A stretch of 44,507 bases of DNA from an uncultured Roseiflexaceae bacterium (GCA_937988885.1 CALKHR010000138.1:1-44507), one strand, 5' to 3'; counted from the stretch's first letter, positions 33,093-41,908 are shown. Notes: generated from the letters alone by a model not told the origin. Program-made: numbers and translations.

Positions 33093-34790
33093 TTATTCTC
33101 CCATTTCTATTCGTTCGCGCTGCGTCAACACTTTACCTTTCTGACGCGCGCGCCATAAAGCTGCAACGCAATCTGGATCAAGTTCCGTCCCCGCAACCTC
33201 GCTCAAAATAGCGAACGCTTTATCAAACGGCATACCAGCGCGGTACGGACGATCACTCGTTAACGCATCAAACACATCGGCGACCGCCACAAGCCGCCCG
33301 ATGTACTGAATCTCGTCGCCACGCAACCCTTGTGGATACCCATTCCCGTCCAACCGCTCGTGATGTTCGAGCAATGCGGGCAATTCAGCGCGCAGCAGCC
33401 AACGCAACTCCTCTTGCCGCATAATCTCGTAACCACGAGTAGGATGCTCGCGCATCTCGGCCATTTCCTCCTCGGTGAGGCGGCCAGGCTTCTTCAAAAT
33501 AGCATCAGGAACCCCGATCTTGCCGACATCGTGCAGGATACCACCGATCTTGATGTGATAGATCTCCTCCTGCGGCAAGTTCAGTTCCTCTGCGATCGCC
33601 ACAGCAAAGTCGGAGACTCGCTGCGAGTGACCTTGCGTGTACGGGTCTTTAGCGTCGATGGCGCCGGCCACCACCTTGATCACGCCCTCGAACAGCTTCT
33701 GCGTCTCCTCGTAGAGCCGCGACAACTGAAGCACCGTGGCGGCTTGGTTGGCGAGTGCCTCGAACAACTCAATATCGTCTTCGGAGAACGTCCCGCCATT
33801 GCACTTGTTGATCGCCTGCGCCCCGCCGATGACCGACTCCTGCAAGATACCGCGCTGGTGGCCCAAATGAATATTCGGCGCACGCAGCGGCACCGAAAGA
33901 ATCGAGCGCGAGACAAACCCGCTCAGACGATCGACCTCTTTGTTGTGGCGCTCATCCTTGGTCACGTCATCGACCAGGATGCGCACCCCTTGGCGCACGC
34001 ATTCACCGATCAAGCCCTGGCCCACGGGCACCGTGATCTCTTTGAGTTGATCGCCCCGCTCGCCCGTCGCGACGTGCAGTACCAACACATTGCGCTGCTC
34101 ATCCAACTCCCACACCGAGGTCGCCTCGACCTCCAGCAGCTCGCGGGCGTGGTTCATAATCAGCGTCAGCAATTGGTTGCGCTCAAGCGTACTCGTCAAC
34201 TGCGAGATGATGTCAACCAGCGCGCTCAAACGTTTCTCGCGCCGCTGCGCCTCGTTTAGAAGGCGAGCTTTATCGATTTCACTTGCCATACGATTCGCCA
34301 ACAACTGAAGCAATGCAACCTCATTTGGGTCGTCGACGGCTGTTTGGGGCAGATTAAAAACCTGCATCACCCCAACAGGCCGATTCTGCAACACCAAAGG
34401 TAAGCAGTACATTGTTTCAAGTTGTAGTTGCGACAACTCGCCCAGTTGCCGATCCCAACGTTCATCGCGCTCAACATCTGCAATAAACATCGGTTGATTG
34501 GATTGTAGAGCCATCCCTACAATCCCACGGTTGGCGGGGATTCGCTTATTGACAAAGCGTTGGCTCGCAGCGTCGCCACGAACAACCGAGAAGATCAGTT
34601 CGTGACGCGCTGCATCGTAGAGGTACAGGGTGCCGGCCTGAGCCTGAGTCGCCTCAATGAACAGGTCGAGCATCTGGTTTTGTAAGGTATCGAGCGATGT
34701 AGTAGCCGCGATCTGATTGGCACGTTGAATAATATCAACGACACGATGAGAATCAAAGGTGCCGATACTCGAGCCAACCTGCAACTCCAT
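33093..34790 (-). CDS. GAF-GAF-HD-GYP cyclic-di-GMP phosphodiesterase
   Basis: 565 aa, soluble. First GAF domain at about residues 20-165, second at about 190-345, then an HD-GYP domain at about 365-555. The metal-binding HD is H420-D421 in ILHDVGKIG, and the signature HHERLDGNGYPQGL is complete, so hydrolysis of cyclic di-GMP is expected. The GAF domains probably sense a small ligand or redox state. It starts 37 bp upstream of der on the same strand; the two may be co-transcribed, though no functional link is obvious. Confidence 0.92.
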   Translation of the reverse strand: MELQVGSSIGTFDSHRVVDIIQRANQIAATTSLDTLQNQMLDLFIEATQAQAGTLYLYDAARHELIFSVVRGDAASQRFVNKRIPANRGIVGMALQSNQPMFIADVERDERWDRQLGELSQLQLETMYCLPLVLQNRPVGVMQVFNLPQTAVDDPNEVALLQLLANRMASEIDKARLLNEAQRREKRLSALVDIISQLTSTLERNQLLTLIMNHARELLEVEATSVWELDEQRNVLVLHVATGERGDQLKEITVPVGQGLIGECVRQGVRILVDDVTKDERHNKEVDRLSGFVSRSILSVPLRAPNIHLGHQRGILQESVIGGAQAINKCNGGTFSEDDIELFEALANQAATVLQLSRLYEETQKLFEGVIKVVAGAIDAKDPYTQGHSQRVSDFAVAIAEELNLPQEEIYHIKIGGILHDVGKIGVPDAILKKPGRLTEEEMAEMREHPTRGYEIMRQEELRWLLRAELPALLEHHERLDGNGYPQGLRGDEIQYIGRLVAVADVFDALTSDRPYRAGMPFDKAFAILSEVAGTELDPDCVAALWRARQKGKVLTQRERIEMGE

Positions 34791-34838
34791 AGTCGTACAC
34801 TCCAGCCGACATCGCTATATCACTTCTTAAACGTGGAG

Positions 34839-36365
34839 CTAGTGTTCGATCTTCGCCAACGCACGGACATAGCGGGCCAACTCATCCGGCTCGCCAACCA
34901 CTGCCACAGGCACGCCCGACTCAGCGCTAATCCGCTCGGGGCTGTACTCGTCCAGCGTGCGGGTGCCTGTATGGTCGAACATCACGCGGGGCAACAACGC
35001 GCGCTGCGCGCCGCTCGCCGCCAGCACCGGAATAACATCCTGTGCCATCAACAACCCAGCCACCGTCACTGTCTCGCCAAAGAACTGATTTACCACCGGC
35101 AACACAGTAACGTTCAAGTTTTGGATGCGATTCAGCCGTTCAGCGACCCGCTGCATAATCGGCGCAACCAGCGTGCCCGTCACAAGCGCCAGTTCGATCG
35201 GGCGGGGCAGACTGCTGGGCAAGCGCCGCTGCGCCTTGGCCCAACCATCGAGGAAATCGCGCGTCACACCGATGCCATTCGAGTACTGTGGCATCCCGTC
35301 GTAATCGGCAGCAGGCGGCACCTCACGACCACACAACAGATAAAACTCATCGGACGGATATACTAATCCAACGCCCAACTCACTGCGGAAGCGCTGCTGG
35401 TAGCGCTCCACGAGATCAACCACTCGCGCGGCTTCATCGGGGCGATAACAGCGCATGGGGATGTCGGTCGCCACGATCTGCCGAGCGCAATGCCCAAGCT
35501 CCTCGCCCACATTCGGCGCCTGCGGGGTGAGCGAGATGGTGGCCTGCGAATCGTTCCAGAGCGGCTGACGCTCCCAATTCGTATCGATCCAATCGTCGGT
35601 CTCGTGGATCTGGATCGCAGCGCGAATGCTCTGCGGGCGCTTGCCATCGAAGCGATACTTCGTGAGGCCCACCGGCACCACAGCAATCGTCTGCACAACT
35701 GGGTAGAACGAGGACAACTCGCGAATGCTCTGATGCAGCGCCGCGTCGTCGTTCAGGCCGGGCAGCGCCACGATCTGCGTGTGCACCGTGATGCCCATCT
35801 CGCCGAACCGACGGATCTGCTCAAGCACATCGGGCACGTCCTTCTTGCCCAACAGCACCGAGCGCAGTTCGCGGTCGGTCGCGTGGATCGAGACGTACAT
35901 CGGGCTGAGGTGTTGCTTCTCGATGCGCTCCCAATCCTCCTCGGTCAGGTTCGTGAGCGTCACAAAGTTGCCGTACAGGAAGCCGAGCCGATAGTCATCG
36001 TCCTTCAGATACAGCGTGCGGCGCAGGCCCTTGGGCATCTGCGTCAAGAAGCAGAAGGGACATTTGTTATTACAGGTACGCAGCCGATCAAACAGCGGCT
36101 CGACGAAGAAGATGCCCAGATCTTCATCCGGGTCCTTCTCAATCTCGTAAATCATTTCTTCGTCGCCACGGCGCACGAACAACTCGATCTGCTCATCGGC
36201 AATAGCGAATCGATAGTCGATCACATCGCGAAGCACCTGGTCGCCCACGGCATACACAACATCGCCAGGCTGTAGGCCAAGCTCTTCGGCAATGCTCCCG
36301 GCTTCGATTGAGGCGATCATGCCGCCGTTGCCCGTGATCCGCTTTAAATCTGGCTGGTATTCCAT
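34839..36365 (-). CDS. DUF512 radical-SAM/PDZ protein
   Basis: 508 aa. N-terminal PDZ-like domain (about residues 10-70), then a radical-SAM core with CxxxCxxC at C98, C102 and C105, and a C-terminal DUF512 domain (about 260-500). This architecture is widespread in Firmicutes, Cyanobacteria and Chloroflexota; its reaction is not established. Usually placed near der or plsY/gpsA-type genes, and here it is close to der. The ribosome-binding site is weak. Confidence 0.9.
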   Translation of the reverse strand: MEYQPDLKRITGNGGMIASIEAGSIAEELGLQPGDVVYAVGDQVLRDVIDYRFAIADEQIELFVRRGDEEMIYEIEKDPDEDLGIFFVEPLFDRLRTCNNKCPFCFLTQMPKGLRRTLYLKDDDYRLGFLYGNFVTLTNLTEEDWERIEKQHLSPMYVSIHATDRELRSVLLGKKDVPDVLEQIRRFGEMGITVHTQIVALPGLNDDAALHQSIRELSSFYPVVQTIAVVPVGLTKYRFDGKRPQSIRAAIQIHETDDWIDTNWERQPLWNDSQATISLTPQAPNVGEELGHCARQIVATDIPMRCYRPDEAARVVDLVERYQQRFRSELGVGLVYPSDEFYLLCGREVPPAADYDGMPQYSNGIGVTRDFLDGWAKAQRRLPSSLPRPIELALVTGTLVAPIMQRVAERLNRIQNLNVTVLPVVNQFFGETVTVAGLLMAQDVIPVLAASGAQRALLPRVMFDHTGTRTLDEYSPERISAESGVPVAVVGEPDELARYVRALAKIEH

Positions 36366-36670
36366 TCTTTAATCTATACCCATGGCCATAGGAGCCCGTA
36401 CACACGACGAGCACAACATGGCATTAAAAACCGCTCGGATGCAACCAATAGATCCTGCGCTATTATACCACAGCCGTTCGTGGCCTGAAGCCTTGCGTCT
36501 CGCATCAGCAAAACTCCATCTTAAAACTGAATGTTCCAGAAACAATCTATGGTATTGTTGCGTCTCATCATCTGTTGAGACGTCGAGCCTATAATGAAAC
36601 CTATAAACCACGACAGATTGAGAGGAGCACGACATGAGGCACAACGAGGTGCACATCGTGATAAAGTAGA
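36366..36670. other. Divergent intergenic region
   Basis: 305 bp between the DUF512 gene (minus) and the secreted protein gene (plus). On the minus strand TATAAT lies at 36467-36462 with only a poor -35. On the plus strand TATAAT lies at 36590-36595, directly after an inverted repeat at 36561-36582. No gene seen. Confidence 0.5.
36561..36595 (+). promoter_or_regulatory. Inverted repeat abutting a -10 box
   Basis: CGTCTCA (36561-36567) and TGAGACG (36576-36582) with an 8-bp spacer, ending 7 bp before a perfect TATAAT (36590-36595). No good -35 box is in place, so the repeat may be an activator or repressor site in the promoter of the downstream secreted protein. Confidence 0.45.
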
Positions 36671-37534
36671 ATGTTGCAACGTTTCACTCGAGTAACATTA
36701 ATGGTTGTATGTGCTATTCTCATAGCAGTAGATCTCACTCCAACAAAAATAACATCGGCGAGCACCAATACCAAGCCGACACAACAAACTTCGTATGCAC
36801 AGCGGCTCAACAAGGGTCATGCGCCTACTTTATCGATCGAACCCTACATTCGCCCGAGTTTCGCTGAACAGATGCGACAGTTGCGCCCTGTCATCCTACA
36901 GGCTGCCCAACGCCACAACCGTCCCGAAATCTCGCACATGACCGATCAGGAGTTTGCGGCGGTCATCGCGCTGATTCTGTACAACGAGAATTTTGGCTCG
37001 TTCGAGGATCGGTTTGCGTCGGTGCGCCCGCTTACGCCGCTGTATCAACAGCTTCAAGTCGAAGCCAACGAGCTCAGCGGCAGCAACTTCAGCGTGTGGC
37101 CCGCCAATCTGCGGCCCTCCGTCGCGCTCGAGATCCTGCGACAAGAAGTGCCAGTGCCCGCGCCAACAATGGTCATCACCAGGCCGATCACCGTCACGGG
37201 CAGTAAGATCGACATCAACAGCTACCAGAGCGAGGCGGAACTGTACGCAGCCATCACGCAAGAGATCAACGATCCTGTTCTCGCGGTCTCCTACTTGGCC
37301 GCGAATCTCGAACGGGGCCTCTACCGCGCCCAATACGAAGGCGTGCCCGTTACTTGGCGCACCTTGGCCGCTTGGCACAATCAAGGGATCGTGTCGCCGA
37401 AAGACATTCGCCGGAATCCCACTGCCCGCAGCTACATCTACCGCAGTTCGGCCTACATTCCCAGCGCCTACATGCTGATCAACGGCTGCGAGAGCATCCG
37501 CTGCAAAAAGGGCAATGGTCGGCAAGCGAAATAA
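36671..37534 (+). CDS. Secreted protein of unknown function
   Basis: 287 aa. The N-terminus (basic residues, then a hydrophobic stretch to about residue 22) is a signal peptide or anchor. The mature part is mostly helical, with two conserved-looking blocks: AAVIALILYNENFGSFEDR (about 97-115) and DPVLAVSYLAANLERGLYRA, followed by TWRTLAAWHNQGIV (about 205-245). The Glu in YNEN and the helical arrangement recall lysozyme-like cell-wall hydrolases, but this is only a resemblance. Not a family I can name. It is followed 72 bp later by mevalonate kinase. Confidence 0.75.
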   Translation: MLQRFTRVTLMVVCAILIAVDLTPTKITSASTNTKPTQQTSYAQRLNKGHAPTLSIEPYIRPSFAEQMRQLRPVILQAAQRHNRPEISHMTDQEFAAVIALILYNENFGSFEDRFASVRPLTPLYQQLQVEANELSGSNFSVWPANLRPSVALEILRQEVPVPAPTMVITRPITVTGSKIDINSYQSEAELYAAITQEINDPVLAVSYLAANLERGLYRAQYEGVPVTWRTLAAWHNQGIVSPKDIRRNPTARSYIYRSSAYIPSAYMLINGCESIRCKKGNGRQAK

Positions 37535-37606
37535 AAGCTGCGGTATACTAAAGCGATTCTCGCATGTGGCCTGCGCCACCCAAGCTCATAGGATAAAAGA
37601 TCGGCT

Positions 37607-38590
37607 ATGCTCGAAGCTCACGCCTCTGGCAAAATCATCTTGTGCGGCGAACACGCCGTCGTCTATGCGCGCCCCGCCATCGCGCTCCCGCTCAGCGATG
37701 TGCGCGCCTACGTCACCGTGCAGCCCGCTCAGCCCGCCGCCAGCGGCATCACCTTCCACGCCCCCGATCTCGGCCAAACGTGGACGCTCGACGACAACCC
37801 CGAGCACCCGCTGAGCGAACTCACCCGACAGGTGCTCGCGGAGCTCGGCGTCGAGCGCACGCCCGCATTGCGCCTGCAGATCACCTCCAGCATCCCGATC
37901 GCCAGCGGCCTCGGCAGCGGAGCCGCCATCGCCACGGCGATTGTGCGGGCGCTCAGCGCGCACACGGGCCGTTCGCTCTCGAACCAGGCGATCTCGGCGC
38001 TCGTCTACGCCAGCGAGCGGCGCTTTCACGGCACCCCCAGCGGCATCGACAATACCGTCGTGGCCTTCGAGCAGCCGATCTGGTTCTGCCGACCCAGCGC
38101 CACACAACTCGCTACCATGCCGGACGCGCGCCCCACCATCGAGCCGATCCAGATCGCCGCGCCCTTCACGCTGCTGATCGGCGACACAGGCATTCGCAGC
38201 GCCACACACCTACCCGTGGGCGATGTGCGCAAGCGATGGCAGGCCAACCCAGCTCACTACGAAGCCCTGTTCGATCAGGTCGGCGCGCTCGTCACCCAAG
38301 CGCGCCAAGCCCTCGCCACCGGCGCGATCGACGCGCTCGGCGGACTGCTCAACCAGAACCACACTGTCTTGCAGCAGATCGGCGTCTCATCGCCCGAGCT
38401 CGATCGTCTGGTCGAGGCGGCGCGGGCAGCCGGGGCGCTCGGAGCCAAACTCTCGGGCGGCGGCTGGGGCGGCATCATGATCGCGCTGGTCGAGCCGCAC
38501 ACACGCGAGCGCGTTGCCGAAGCCCTGCGGGCCGCCAACGCCGCAAACGTGCTCGAAACTACCGTCGCCCCATACAGCCACGCTGCGTAA
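37607..38590 (+). CDS. mvk: Mevalonate kinase
   Basis: 327 aa, GHMP kinase superfamily. N-terminal ASGKIILCGEHAVVYARPAIA is diagnostic for mevalonate kinase; the ATP loop PIASGLGSGAAIA begins at P97, and the C-terminal motif GAKLSGGGWGGIMIAL is present. It phosphorylates mevalonate in the isoprenoid pathway; a mevalonate route is typical of phototrophic and filamentous Chloroflexota and rare in most bacteria. The other pathway genes are not in the window. A TATACT (37544-37549) lies upstream without a clear -35. Confidence 0.94.
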   Translation: MLEAHASGKIILCGEHAVVYARPAIALPLSDVRAYVTVQPAQPAASGITFHAPDLGQTWTLDDNPEHPLSELTRQVLAELGVERTPALRLQITSSIPIASGLGSGAAIATAIVRALSAHTGRSLSNQAISALVYASERRFHGTPSGIDNTVVAFEQPIWFCRPSATQLATMPDARPTIEPIQIAAPFTLLIGDTGIRSATHLPVGDVRKRWQANPAHYEALFDQVGALVTQARQALATGAIDALGGLLNQNHTVLQQIGVSSPELDRLVEAARAAGALGAKLSGGGWGGIMIALVEPHTRERVAEALRAANAANVLETTVAPYSHAA

Positions 38591-38614
38591 AGATGACAAG
38601 GTGACAAGGTGAAC
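38591..38614 (+). repeat. AAGGTGAC octamer repeat, site 3
   Basis: AGATGAC, AAGGTGAC, AAGGTGAA in tandem directly after the mvk stop. Same octamer family as the sites at 142 and 24564. Confidence 0.65.
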
Positions 38615-38654
38615 AACAATCGGGTACTTGCTGCCGTAGGCGAAAACGGGAGTT

Positions 38655-39002
38655 GTTACTGACACTGCCCAACCGAATTTAGTATGAGAACACTTCTGAA
38701 AAGCATCAGGAGGCTGTGAGCAGAGACGCGTGCGTATCAGAACGCAAAAAAAGCATACCGACTACCGAACAAGGACTATACCGAGGAAGCAAATGATACC
38801 GGCATAACAGAGCGGATTCCTTTGGGTCCAGGGGCGATAAGCCCCGTCGGGGTTTCCAAAGGGCCGCGATCGGCCCTCTGGGCCTGCGCAGCAGCCGAGT
38901 TGCTCGTGCGAACGCGCATTCCCGCGTATAGCGCATCCGAGCTCTCGCATTGGAATGCTTTTCAGAAGGCTTCTGACACCATCTGCCAAAAAACGCAGTA
39001 AC
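38655..39002. repeat. MITE-like pair of inverted repeats in an intergenic region
   Basis: CTTCTGAAAAGCAT (38693-38706) and its exact complement (38955-38968) bracket 248 bp. Outside them GTTACTG (38655-38661) and its complement CAGTAAC (38996-39002) lie at roughly matching distances (31 and 27 bp). The interior is non-coding and rich in small hairpins (GGGGC-GATAA-GCCCC near 38831; GGGCCG-CGAT-CGGCCC near 38861). This could be a small non-autonomous element or a structured RNA. No target-site duplication could be fixed by eye. Confidence 0.45.
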
Positions 39003-39035
39003 GACCTTCTGAGCATACAGAAGGTCGTTACTGCG
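38988..39035 (-). terminator. Strong intrinsic terminator of the GNAT gene
   Basis: A perfect 18-bp stem (38994-39011 with 39018-39035) and 6-nt loop, followed on the minus strand by six T (plus-strand A at 38988-38993). It lies 20 bp past the GNAT stop. Confidence 0.92.
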
Positions 39036-39054
39036 CAACCAAACTGATATGATG

Positions 39055-39618
39055 TTACGCTAACTCCGGCAACTGGATCGTCATCGCGATCTCGCCGTAG
39101 CGCATCTCCGTCGTAAACGGCATCCCTGCCGAGCGAATCAGCCGCTGCACGATCCGATTCTCGGCCTGCGTCACCAAATGCAGGATGCGCACACCGCGTT
39201 CCATCGCGATCTGCGTAGCGCGCCGACACAAAATGCCACCGAGGCCCTCGTTCTGATAATCGTCGCGCACCACCGCCGCAATCTCCGCCCGAATCGCATC
39301 GAGGCGCATCACCTGCACCAACGCCACGGCCCGCTCGACACCATCCTCCCAAACGGTGCCCAACAGCATCGTATCGGAGTGCCCATCGCGCTGCACCAAA
39401 CGGTTCGCCTCGCGCCACGCGAGCACTTCATCGCCACGCGGAGTCGCGAATCGCAGCCAACGCGTGCGCGCAGAAAGCCGCATAAACATCTCAACGAGCA
39501 AAGGAGCATCGTCGCGGCACAAATGCCGCACCCGCACCCATCGCCCCGATTTTCGCGTTTGTATCATTTCGCCTTGGCTCGGCATAATCGCCGTAGGCGT
39601 TTGTTCGAATTGGTTCAT
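39055..39618 (-). CDS. GNAT-family N-acetyltransferase
   Basis: 187 aa. A GNAT fold covers about residues 28-180, with the acetyl-CoA-binding loop in AAVVRDDYQNEGLGGILCRRA and the C-terminal AENRIVQRLIRSAG. The N-terminal part, FMRLSARTRWLRFATPRG, resembles the GNAT domains that are fused to acyl-CoA synthetase-like proteins (Pat-type protein acetyltransferases), here as a free-standing domain. Substrate unknown. GGGAAAG precedes the ATG. Confidence 0.85.
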   Translation of the reverse strand: MNQFEQTPTAIMPSQGEMIQTRKSGRWVRVRHLCRDDAPLLVEMFMRLSARTRWLRFATPRGDEVLAWREANRLVQRDGHSDTMLLGTVWEDGVERAVALVQVMRLDAIRAEIAAVVRDDYQNEGLGGILCRRATQIAMERGVRILHLVTQAENRIVQRLIRSAGMPFTTEMRYGEIAMTIQLPELA

Positions 39619-39746
39619 GAGTTCTTTCCCATCCCTACAACGTAGTTCAACGTAATCAACCGCATCCTAAACATCACAGCATATCAAGCGGATGAAAGGA
39701 TCACAGGCAGGAAGGAACACCATTTGTCATCATCGAACAAGCCTTC

Positions 39747-40355
39747 CTAAGACTGCCGACCCGCCTCCGTCATCAACGACCGCACATGCAGTGTGAGATG
39801 ATCTGCAACCCGATGCATATGCACCGAATCGCTGTATAATCGACTCAACATCACTGCGCCCTCAAGCGAAGCAGTTATCAACGAGGCGAGCTCCTCAGCG
39901 TCGCAATCGTCGCGTAAATCACCACACTTGATGCCTTTATAGACCGTCCGCACGAGCAGCTCGCGCCACTCATCCATCGCTTGGCGCGCCCGCGCGAACA
40001 ACGCAGGATTCGTATCGTCGGCCTCGACCGCCGTATTCAGTACTGGGCATCCACCCACCAACGGCGGCTCATCGATCAAACTGCGAAACACATCGATAAA
40101 AGCGATCAGGCGGGCCGGAGCGCGTTCGTGAGCCTCAACAGCTCCTCGCAGCCGCTCGCGAATGAGATCAATGGAATAATCGAAGGCCGCAAGCGCCAAC
40201 GACTCTTTACTATCGAAATGATTGTAAATGCCACCCTTACCCAAGCGCGTCTCGTGAATGAGATCGCTTAGAGAAGCGCCAAAATAGCCCCGCACGTTGA
40301 ACATCCGCGCCGCCTGAGCCACAATCATCTGACGTGTTTGCTCGCCTTTGCGCAT
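39747..40355 (-). CDS. TetR/AcrR-family repressor
   Basis: 202 aa from the ATG at 40355; an in-frame start at 40412 would lie inside the promoter and operator and is rejected. N-terminal helix-turn-helix at about residues 5-50 (QMIVAQAARMFNVRGYFGASLSDLIHETRLGKGGIYNHFDSKESLA), then a helical ligand-binding domain with a VGGCPVLNTAVEADD segment typical of the YxaF/LmrA-like TetR subgroup. A palindromic site touching its own -10 box points to autorepression. Target genes beyond itself are not evident; mnmA is divergent but housekeeping. Confidence 0.9.
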   Translation of the reverse strand: MRKGEQTRQMIVAQAARMFNVRGYFGASLSDLIHETRLGKGGIYNHFDSKESLALAAFDYSIDLIRERLRGAVEAHERAPARLIAFIDVFRSLIDEPPLVGGCPVLNTAVEADDTNPALFARARQAMDEWRELLVRTVYKGIKCGDLRDDCDAEELASLITASLEGAVMLSRLYSDSVHMHRVADHLTLHVRSLMTEAGRQS

Positions 40356-40388
40356 GGCCTCATCGCCTTCCCAAATGTTAAAAAACAG

Positions 40389-40402
40389 ACCGACTGGTCG
40401 GT
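40389..40402. promoter_or_regulatory. TetR-type operator palindrome
   Basis: ACCGAC-TG-GTCGGT, a perfect 6-bp palindrome of the kind bound by TetR-family repressors. It directly abuts the -10 box of the repressor's own promoter, on the downstream side, over the expected transcription start. Confidence 0.75.
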
Positions 40403-40431
40403 ATTTTCTCATGAAATATCCATTCGGTCAA
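40403..40431 (-). promoter_or_regulatory. Promoter of the TetR-family gene
   Basis: On the minus strand, TTGACC (40431-40426), 17-bp spacer, GAAAAT (40408-40403): 5 and 4 of 6 matches. Confidence 0.65.
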
Positions 40432-40435
40432 TACC

Positions 40436-40464
40436 TCGCAAGGCTGAAACACATCGGGTATAAT
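40436..40464 (+). promoter_or_regulatory. Possible mnmA promoter
   Basis: A perfect TATAAT (40459-40464) with a weak -35, TCGCAA (40436-40441), at 17 bp. About 60 bp before the mnmA start. Confidence 0.5.
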
Positions 40465-40525
40465 AGTGTGCTGAAGATAAAAGCATCGCCCCAAACACGA
40501 GCGATCACACGATTAGGGTTGAGCA

Positions 40526-41599
40526 ATGGCAAAAGTAATGGTAGCGATGAGCGGCGGCGTGGACAGTTCGCTCACAGCAGCACTGCTTCACGAGGCTGGG
40601 CACGATGTCACAGGCGTCACCCTGCACATGTGGGACGACGACGACGATCGCCTGAGGGAGAGCCTGTGCTGCTCGCAAGAAATGACCGAAAGCGCCCGGC
40701 GCATTTGCGCACAACTGGGCATTCCATACTATGTGTTTAATTATCAAAAAGAATTTCGCAAATACGTCATCAACTATTTCATCAACGAATATACACACGG
40801 ATTCACGCCAAACCCGTGCCTCGAATGCAACCGCGAAGTCAAATTCCGCGCATTGCAAGCTCGGGCGCAAGCGCTTGGCTTTGAATATGTGGCAACAGGT
40901 CACTACGCCCGCATCCAGAAGAACGCCGATGGCAGCTACTCCATGCTGCGGGCCGTCGATCGCGAAAAGGACCAGTCGTACATGCTGCACATGCTGCAGC
41001 AGAAGGACCTAGCGCGGCTGATGTTCCCGATCGGCGAGTACAGCAAGAGCGAAGTGCGCGCCCTGGCCGCCGAGCGTGGCCTCGCCTCTGCAGATCGCCC
41101 CGAGAGCCAGGATATCTGCTTCGTGCCGGGTGGTGATTACCGCAACCTGCTGCTGGAGGAGGAGCCAGAAAGCCTGCGCCCTGGCCCGATCATCGATCAG
41201 CAGGGCCGCGAACTGGGTCAGCACGCCGGGCTGCCGCTGTACACTATCGGGCAGCGCCGTGGCCTTGGCATCGCCGCCGGCCAACCGCTGTACGTCACGC
41301 AACTCGATGTGGCACGCAACGCCGTGATCGTTGGCCCGCGCGAAGCGTTAGAGCGCGATAGCCTGTACGCCACCAACGTCACGTTTGTGGACAACACGTG
41401 GCCCACGGCCCCGTTCGAGTGTCTCGCGCAGATCCGCTCGCACGCCAAGCCAGCGCCCGTCCTCGTGACACCTGGCGAAGAGGGGAAGATGCGTGTCACC
41501 TTCAACCGCCCGCAGTACGCTATCACGCCTGGGCAGGCCGTGGTGCTCTACGAGGGCGAGCGGGTGCTCGGTGGTGGTCGGATCAGCGCCGAATATTAG
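40526..41599 (+). CDS. mnmA: tRNA-specific 2-thiouridylase
   Basis: 357 aa. PP-loop SGGVDSS at 9-15, catalytic cysteines C98 (in NPCLECN) and C198 (in SQDICFVPGGDY), the GHYARI tRNA-contact motif and the C-terminal beta-barrel domain. MnmA puts sulfur on U34 of Lys, Glu and Gln tRNAs using persulfide delivered by a sulfur-relay. Length and order match E. coli MnmA (368 aa). The next gene follows after 6 bp. Confidence 0.97.
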   Translation: MAKVMVAMSGGVDSSLTAALLHEAGHDVTGVTLHMWDDDDDRLRESLCCSQEMTESARRICAQLGIPYYVFNYQKEFRKYVINYFINEYTHGFTPNPCLECNREVKFRALQARAQALGFEYVATGHYARIQKNADGSYSMLRAVDREKDQSYMLHMLQQKDLARLMFPIGEYSKSEVRALAAERGLASADRPESQDICFVPGGDYRNLLLEEEPESLRPGPIIDQQGRELGQHAGLPLYTIGQRRGLGIAAGQPLYVTQLDVARNAVIVGPREALERDSLYATNVTFVDNTWPTAPFECLAQIRSHAKPAPVLVTPGEEGKMRVTFNRPQYAITPGQAVVLYEGERVLGGGRISAEY

Positions 41600-41605
41600 G
41601 AACAT

Positions 41606-41854
41606 ATGTCGCCAGCCGCCCTACTGATTTTTCTGATCGCAACGGCCAGCGCTGCCCTCGCCCATCTGCTGTGGGGGCGGCGCTGGCTGCAACTACCGAT
41701 CTTCTGGTGCGCAGCCTTCGCGGGAGCCTTGATCGCCTACGCGATCGGCTGGCAACTCCCCTTACAACTTGCGACACCCGGAGGCGTACCAGTGCTAGAA
41801 TCAGTGTTACTGGCATGGATCTTTCTCGTGGTTGCCTCTCGTTTACGAGTGTGA
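41606..41854 (+). CDS. Small membrane protein, 82 aa
   Basis: 82 aa with three predicted hydrophobic helices (about residues 3-20, 28-47 and 63-79) separated by short polar turns. AGGA lies four bases before the ATG. It starts 6 bp after mnmA and is probably co-transcribed with it. Family not recognised. Its stop overlaps the start of the promoter of the next gene. Confidence 0.7.
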   Translation: MSPAALLIFLIATASAALAHLLWGRRWLQLPIFWCAAFAGALIAYAIGWQLPLQLATPGGVPVLESVLLAWIFLVVASRLRV

Positions 41855-41860
41855 TATAAT
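41832..41860 (+). promoter_or_regulatory. Promoter of the 157-aa membrane protein
   Basis: TTGCCT (41832-41837), 17-bp spacer, TATAAT (41855-41860). The -10 box is perfect; the -35 matches 4 of 6. The leader of about 60 nt is rich in hairpins. Confidence 0.6.
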
Positions 41861-41908
41861 CCCGCCGCCTATCTATGATAGCAATGAGGTAGGCAGGGGG
41901 TTCTCGAT

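Noticed and set aside
37642..38604. 320-codon open frame overlapping mevalonate kinase on the same strand
   Set aside because: Arg/His/Pro-rich out-of-frame reading of a GC-rich gene; mevalonate kinase motifs are in the other frame.
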